Assembly (NCBI GenBank): GCA_024449915.1
Contig: JAMZAV010000299.1
Span: 310,001 to 374,000, forward strand
DNA: 64,000 nucleotides
Origin: Sweltsa coloradensis
Lineage: Eukaryota > Arthropoda > Insecta > Plecoptera > Chloroperlidae
Reading direction: 5' to 3'
A program made the translations under genes and the position numbers. Position 1 is the first letter of the stretch. Each line of letters starts with the position of its first letter. Under the pieces are notes generated by a model. The model was not told where the DNA came from and ran no database searches. It worked only from the letters and a program-made list of their open reading frames with translations. Positions 57,619 through 64,000 of the stretch are shown piece by piece.

Positions 57619-57966
57619 TCTCTTTACAACTGTCACGAACGCAGAACCAAAATCTGACGAACACGCTTCTATGGTTGGTTCTATGGTTCTATGGAGTAAC
57701 GGAGTTGTGGTTTGCGTTGCACTTCGCACTAATATGAACGTAAGAAATAAGAATGCGTGTTTGTCACGATTTAATTTTTTTGGTAACTGGCTGTAAACAA
57801 ATAGGCCGCCAGGGAGGGTGTAATCACCGCGTGTATGTAGTAATTTATAAAGCTTGAGTATAGGAGATTGAGAAGTTCTGGAAGATTTGGGTCCGGTAGG
57901 AGCCTGGAAGCGAACCCAAAAACTCAACAAGCCATGTATGCAAAAGCGGCCCTACCTACCTACCTA

Positions 57967-58090
57967 CACTTGCTGCCGAAGCGGGCCAATGAGCGATCAG
58001 TATTTTAAATCGGGGACCGCTGATTGGCTGAATCCACGATCCACCCGCCGGTGACGTCAGCATCTGCTTACTTGCTTCGGAACAACTATA
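57967..58090 (-). repeat. Repeat D copy 2
   Basis: Inverted relative of 50214-50366, keeping GGGCCAATGAGCGATC, GGACCGCTGATTGGCTG, the CCGCCGGTGACGTCAGC block and the end TTGCTTCGGAACAACTATA. Both the CRE palindrome and the two CCAAT motifs are intact in both copies. Its left end is shorter. Confidence 0.7.
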
Positions 58091-58794
58091 TACGGTGGCC
58101 TTTCACGGCCAGTTCTTCTTTCTTTAGGTTATTGAAGGTTGTTAGTTCAATCACTTCGTCATCCATCAATAGAGTTCAGATCTGCTGAAATGAAAGAGAA
58201 TTTGTCAAGGGTCGCTTTATTTCGTTGCCTATCCAGTCCAGTGAGTGGAAGTAATTTCCAAAAAATTTAGGAAAATCACCCACGCTAAACCCCCGGCCCG
58301 GCCCCGACAACGCGGGGTTATGATCGTGCCCCACAACCCCTCAAGATGAAGGATTACGTCACTGCCGACGAGCACGATGACGCCAGTGGTCCACAACCAC
58401 ATCCTATAAGTTTGTTTGTTTCTATGCCACGGCCCACGGTAGCGCAGCTTGGACGTGCGATGCGGTCGAGATGGCTGATTACACTTCGGCTCCTAGTTTT
58501 TGTGCAGTGCAGACTGCAGACAATCCCAGTCGCGTGGCAGTGGCAGCAGCGAGTGCTGAGCTTGCTGGCTGCTGCATGAAGGTAAACCAAGTGAAGAAGA
58601 CCCCCCCCCCCCAAGTAGAAATAAGCAAACCCCTTTTGTTTGTTGAAATCATGAATCGCTATTATTTGATTATGTAATAACAATCACGGGTACCAACGCA
58701 CCCAAAATAGGGACGTCGAAGCGATCAAACAGCAAACTGTCGGGGATTCGAGGAAGGATATAAAAATCTCTTGATGGAGGGTTGAGTAGTGATT
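58091..58794. other. No gene seen
   Basis: No recognised feature. Frames at 58346-58683 overlap on both strands without known domains. Confidence 0.45.
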
Positions 58795-58945
58795 GTCCAC
58801 AGGCTAGCCCCCTGAACCCGAGGGTCACCAAACACATCCTGTATCATCCTTGTTGAAGGGCAATGCTGAGGGCAAGAAACCGCATGCTGAACGGACGTCG
58901 TTGGTTTTTATCGCGAGACGTGACACATGCACAGATGATAGACGG
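58795..58945 (+). repeat. Repeat G, longest copy
   Basis: AGGGTCACCAAACACATCCT, ATCATCCTTGTTGAAGGGCA, TGAACGGACGTCG and ATCGCGAGACGTGACAC in order, inverted relative to 15760-15885. It is followed by a poly-G run. Confidence 0.6.
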
Positions 58946-59508
58946 GGGGGGGGGGGGGAGATGCCCGAACAGGAATTGGAAACTTGTTTTACAAAGATAA
59001 AATGTCACTTTTAAAATGCTTGATCGCCAAACCCAGCGAATTTCCAAATATCATATTTTGGCCTCCAGTTCACCTCCCACCCAAAAATAGGAAACATGGA
59101 AATGTTCTTTTACAAAGGTCATGTGCATTAATAAGTGCATAACATTTCATTTTCAACGCTTCAAATAATATCTTAGTCTTCTTCAAGCTCCGGAAATCAC
59201 CACAAAAACCTCGTTGTTGGCCTATTTCAGGCGAGTTAGTCCCTCTACTAACGCAACAATGTGCTCTGATCGTGACTAACATACGATCTAACTTGAAATT
59301 TTGGTGACAATCAGTAGAGCTTCAAAGTTCAAAGTGATACAGAATAACTCGTACGTCTGCTCGACATCAAAACCTCATCCCAGTCCAATAGTCTTGAACA
59401 AGTTTAAAATTGGTTACGAAATCAAAAATAATATTTAAATACTTGGAACGTTTTGCGTAAAAATCAGTCTGATCGAGTGATCAGAATCAAGACCCAGGGG
59501 GCAATATC

Positions 59509-59808
59509 CAGTGGCGTAACTACGGGGGCTGGGTCAGAGAGGGGGGCACGTTTATGGCAAGATTTTGTAAACTGACCATAAAAGTGACAATCATCACAAT
59601 TTCATAAATATCGACAAAACCACACTAAAACCTAGTAAAATGCCAATATTTACAATGTTAAAAAAGAACAAATCTGGGGCTATAGGCCCCGAACCCGCAC
59701 CACGGCACCAGGATACATATTATACTTTTCAGTTTTCCACAAACAATTAGTTTCATGATCATGATCATGAATAGTTTGAGCTTAAAAAGTGTTTCGCAGA
59801 CGCCACTG
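59509..59808. mobile_element. hAT-2 MITE, copy 2
   Basis: Left end CAGTGGCGTAACTACGGGG, identical to 45433; right end CGCAGACGCCACTG. Flanks GCAATATC and CGAATATA agree at 5 of 8 bases (an eroded duplication). 300 bp. Confidence 0.7.
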
Positions 59809-59816
59809 CGAATATA

Positions 59817-61067
59817 AAATATCTATGAACCGGTCAATGTAACGAGTAAGGCGATTTGGCACCCGCACCCCACCCTCTTCGCCGTGGACACACGTCTCCA
59901 AACACGCGTCTCAACACGTCATTCTAAAGACGGTTGAACAGCTGACTTGTCATGCCACTTCAACCTTCAGTCTCACCTGCTATTTAACGCACAGTTTAAA
60001 AAACTCTCGTCTCGTGACTGCAGACGAAGCCTCGTCGAGCAACCGACGCTCTCATTGAGCCACCCTTCTTATTGTTCGCCCCCCCCCCCCCTTCCTCACT
60101 CACTCTGTACATCTTTACAAATAATATAACGGACAAAGCAAGCTGGTTGGCTAGCTTACGTAGACCTTTAAATTCAAAATACCATTATATCATAAGGCAG
60201 CAGCAGCTGTAGTACTACGCACACCACATCCATCTGCTAGCACACGACACGGGCGCGGGGAGTGTGGGCGAGAGACAACACTCTCGAAGGTTGAATACTT
60301 AAGTTTGCTAACGGTCAACGCCGAAAGAATAAGATAAATAGGTACAAAATACAAATTTATTATTCTCGGCTACTAATAGCCCAAAAACATTTTTTTTGAA
60401 AATGGTATAACATCGGTTAGACTACCTTTGGAGGCCCTACTGTATTTTTGTATCTTGTACAATTTTCGAAAAAAAAATATATTACAACGGGCAGACACGC
60501 GTAATAACAGGGTACGAAATTCAGGGAAAAAACGGCGGTTTGAAAATTGAAAACTACATAAAGGCGAGATAGTCAATTTATTTAGTTACAAAACTACAAA
60601 TTTAGCTTATTCGAAATGGTATTACGAAGGAATGAAAAGGAAAACCTTGTTTTATACACAGGTAACGCTACCTAGTGGCAAATACCCGAAGAAGCACGCT
60701 GCCATGTCGGCAAAACAATCTACTGCGTTATCGTCGTTACCGTTTAGTTGGTTCCAGGCCACGGCCGAGGAAGCGCTGCACTGTCGCCTTCGCAGTGTGG
60801 CCACTGTAAGGAAGGAAACTGCAGCACATGAAAGCTCTCTAGAACCAATCATATTTGGCAATCGGCATTAAAACTGCTTCCGAAAATGGAACCAACTTAT
60901 TTTTAAGTAAAAACTTAGATGAACTAGAAGATTAAAAAGAGTCATGCGACTGCAAGAATTGCGACATTCCCGACATATGATCACTGAAAGACTGGCGTCG
61001 AGGTTGGCAGCAATTGTGCTGGAAAATTTTAATGATTAAAGCCGACAATCAAACAAAAATTAACTTT
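59817..61067. other. No gene seen
   Basis: The 79-codon frame at 60632-60871 starts at ATG and is not low-complexity, but shows no domain and has a competing 69-codon frame on the other strand. Poly-C at 60080-60090. Confidence 0.4.
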
Positions 61068-61849
61068 TTGGATGAGCGTAGGGAGCGAAGCGAAGATTCC
61101 ATTTCACTACACTGGAGAAAAAGATCCAGAATGTTTTTTTTTCTGTTTGTATTATTGTGTGTTTGTTAATACGATTCCGGCAAACATATACTCCAATTAC
61201 GATGAAATTTTATTGGAGGCCTTCAAAATCTCTGAACTTAGAACTGCCACGTTTTTGAGCGTAATCGAACAATTATTTCTCATTAAAATCGCCATTTTAC
61301 GATTTTTTTTTAAAAATTTCTTCGACTTATAACAACACATTTTTTATTCGATTGTAATGATTTTTTCACAGAACCTTAATTTTACGAATTAATATATTCG
61401 TGTGAAATTTGAGCGCAATTAAAAAAAATGTTTTATTATGAAAATCGCAATTTAACGTTTTTTTCAATTTTTAAAACATATCTTTGACTTATAACACCTA
61501 CATGCATTATCCGATTGTAATGATTTTTTCACAGAACCTTAATTTTATGAATTCATATATTGGGGTGAAATTTGAACGCAATCGAAATATAATTTCTCGT
61601 GAAAATAGCAATTTTACGCTTTTTTCATAAAAATAAATAAATTCTTCGACTTATAACACCTACTTACTTTATCCGATTGTAATGATTTTTTTGCAGAACC
61701 TTAATTTTATGAATTTATATATTTGTGTGAAATTTGAGTGTAATCGTAAAATAATTTCGCATGAAAATCGCAATTTTACACTTTTTTCGTTTAAAAAACA
61801 TGCGCTCATCCAACAACCCGCCTGAAAAAGCGTTTGCGAAGCTTCCTAG
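61068..61849 (+). mobile_element. HLN-A2 element, full length
   Basis: 5' TTGGATGAGCGTAGGGAGCG, then GATTCCATTTCACTACACTGG. Then come the CTCTGAACTTAGAACTGCCA block shared with A1 and three tandem units of 162 bp (GACTTATAACA at 61324, 61486 and 61648). The 3' end is GCGCTCATCCAACAACCCG, an AAAAAGCGTTTGCGAAGCTT string and CCTAG then T. It shows the family's whole architecture in one uninterrupted copy. Confidence 0.85.
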
Positions 61850-63059
61850 TTTAACTGATTTATTAGTTATTTCTTTTCATTTACTTTCACTCTTGGATGG
61901 ATCGCGGTACAAACTTATTTCAACACCTTGGAATAATACCTTATGATGATGATGATAATAGGGCACGGGGATTGCTGCCAACTGGCTAGTTTTTTAAATT
62001 ACAATCCGAAGTCAGCAGAACGAATGTGTGCATACCACACCACCCAGTACCGGTACCATAACAATCCAACCCTCAGTTTGGAAAATTCTCTATCCAGGCA
62101 ATTGGGCTCTACATTGACAAGCCAAAAGAACAGGCCTACTTGATCTCTAAATACGCTTTGCGTGGATATCTGATGCATCATACCTAGTTGATTAGTGAAG
62201 TTGGCGGAAGAATCAGCAGAAACTTAACATACCTAATAGGTTTAAAGCCTAATATATACATATATATTTTTTTAAATTATTTATTTATTATTTAATTTAT
62301 TTTATAATACGTTTATAGGTCAGTGCCACCGCCATAACCAGGGGCTGGTAACCCGGGTAAAAAACTGGAGAAGACCATTTTGAATTGCTAATAGTCCAGT
62401 CAACACTAATTTGTTTTATAAAAAACATGCCTAAAACTCGTGAAAATACTCCAATCACACTCTAGGAATCTAACAATTTTCTGGCGCTGTGCGCTCCGGA
62501 CCAGCATTATCTTGGGGGGCCTCCCCACTAGACCCCCCCATTATGCAAGGTCATGTACGTACTTTATCCAATCATACAAAGGGCGTCCCCCTGGAATCCT
62601 CTATGAATCAATTAAATTAACATATTAATGGAGTCGAATAATATAGCTATTTACATCAATATTCGACGGTTTTCGGGACATTGAACCGCGTATGAGTGTA
62701 ATATAGTGGTCCCAACGAAAGAATGCAGGTGGCTCGAAATAGTTTTCCCAACATAACAACTTTGTCAATTCTATTCACGCTAGCTCAGCGTGGATCTTGC
62801 ACACGGACGAACTCTGTGATCTAGCACAGATAATTTTTGCTTGTGTTGGTAAAATATATTTCTCTTTCATACACAAAGGCAACATTCCTTTTACCGCACA
62901 TTCATTCTACTCCCACCACTACCAAGCATCTGCATTCTTTCGTTGGAGCAAGTATAACACATACCTGCGGAATACGTTTTTCTACATTGTACCACTCTCT
63001 GTTAATCTCGTCAGGACGTTAGCGTTCCAATTCCTTTTGGCGGTATTCTAGTTTCGAGT
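61850..63059. other. No gene seen
   Basis: G/C runs at 62513-62540 resemble hAT inner sequences, but no ends were found. AT-rich simple sequence at 62250-62320. Confidence 0.4.
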
Positions 63060-63215
63060 ATCGATTGCACAAAAAATGCATTATTTTGGTATTTCATTAA
63101 GGCCACTACTTTTTTCTAATACGCACCAAGCTCACTCTAAAAACCTGATTTTCAAAATTATTATTGTGAGGCTCCGCCCCACAACCCCACCCCTCCCCCA
63201 CATGTCCCAGGAAAG
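63060..63215 (-). mobile_element. hAT-1-like fragment
   Basis: TGCATTATTTTGGTATTTCA, the CTTTTTTCTAATACGCACCA block, CTCTAAAAACCTGATTTTCA and a GGCTCCGCCCCACAACC end match 18960-19110 and, inverted, 3938-4010. No terminal repeat is preserved. Confidence 0.6.
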
Positions 63216-64000
63216 TACAAATTATAATATTTCCAACAAATAACAAAATTATTACGGACGCCCTTGAATATATATCAGTTAAGAGGGCCGGTACTAAGGT
63301 AGTGCAACCTGCGAAAAGCTCAGTTGCAACTCAAGATTGCAGTTGGCTCCAATCAGTGGCTGACTTGAACTGACTGGAGTCCCCCTTTTAGGTAGTCACA
63401 TTGATTACTTTTGGGTTTGTGCTAGTTTACAATGTTGGCGTCTGTAATCTAAACTGAAAACTACGTCTCACTTGTATAAATACGTGGAGCAATGTACTAC
63501 CACCTTGAAGTCTTACAGAAGAGATCAGCTGCCCATATCTGGTCAGAAGCATTTTAAAAATAACTTTCCCTCAAAATGTCTAGCTCATAAAATATGAGAA
63601 AGACCGTAGCTCCCAATATTAGGCAATGAATGACTCGGTCACAGATAGCAGTTTTGTTAGCCATCCAATACCTGTAAGCCTAAGTAATTACACTTTAATG
63701 CACTTATTAATTAATTCTAGTTTTGTACTTGGCTATTATTTTCTTCTTTCAATCATAATCTACAAACTCTTTTCTAAATCAAACACTTAATATGTTTTTG
63801 AATCAAAAGTTCAAGTTTTTGAAAATGCATTTCTCTTGTAAGAAGAAGTAAACTACAAGTATCAACTAAAGTCAATAAAAAAAATATATATAGGTAAGTC
63901 TATATTTTAAACGAATGTACAATTAATTAATCAAATTTGTCATTAATTTTTGATACGGGTTGTAAAATATAAATTCGGTTCCAATGTATCCAAATCCATA
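63216..64000. other. No gene seen
   Basis: AT-rich, with no recognised repeat or coding signal up to the window edge. Confidence 0.5.

Overview
This is a eukaryotic, non-coding, repeat-dominated window, most likely intergenic or intronic DNA of an invertebrate animal. The grounds are tRNA-derived SINEs, LINE 3' tails, many MITEs and hAT-type DNA transposons, foldback elements, rolling-circle (Helentron-like) relics, minisatellites and long homopolymers. There are no operons, no ribosome-binding sites and no long open frames. The species cannot be named from the sequence. I recognise no intact protein-coding gene, rRNA, functional tRNA or CRISPR array; nearly all open frames are short and fall inside repeats.

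The main feature is one very abundant family, called HLN here. It has a 5' end TTGGATGAGCG(A/T)AGCG and a 3' end made of an inverted copy of that start (GCTCATCC), a small AACGC/GCGTT hairpin and a final CCTAG, always followed by T. This is the architecture described for non-autonomous Helentrons/Helitron2 (subterminal or asymmetric inverted repeats, 3' hairpin, T-T insertion, no target duplication). Three subfamilies are visible. A1 is the commonest. A2 carries two to three tandem units of about 160 bp. A3 has a different 5' end, and its 3' inverted copy has changed to match. Copies or fragments lie at 770-5023, 10394-10943, 13638-15588, 18177-20499, 22758-23553, 25688-26395, 32762-33561, 47590-49143, 53957-54715 and 61068-61849.

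The second layer is cut-and-paste elements, several with recognisable target-site duplications (TSDs). hAT-like elements lie at 3819-4449, 7849-8122, 18276-19187 (TSD CCAATAAG), 32071-34805 (TSD ATTGTATA), 45433-45772, 56685-57618 (TSD TCTCTTTA) and 59509-59808. A 744-bp MITE with a 7-bp TSD sits at 19363-20106. TTAA-flanked elements lie at 6805-7423 and 34008-34658, a TA-flanked one at 37311-37649, and a 430-bp MITE at 51678-52107. The 2.7-kb hAT at 32071-34805 holds the only recognisable protein remnants: a TTF-type zinc finger of a hAT transposase on the minus strand and a possible hAT dimerisation motif on the plus strand.

The third layer is retroposons: a tRNA-SINE with TSDs at 20536-20847, a second SINE family at 31735-32045, 38580-38710 and 43277-43743, other tRNA-like fragments, and LINE-type 3' tails with (TAAA)n. 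Satellites include a 47-bp minisatellite (5443-5922) and a GC-rich one (12200-12500). Large nested and inverted repeats (families D to J) fill much of the rest. The window is best read as a multi-level nest of transposons, in which relative ages can be worked out from who interrupts whom.
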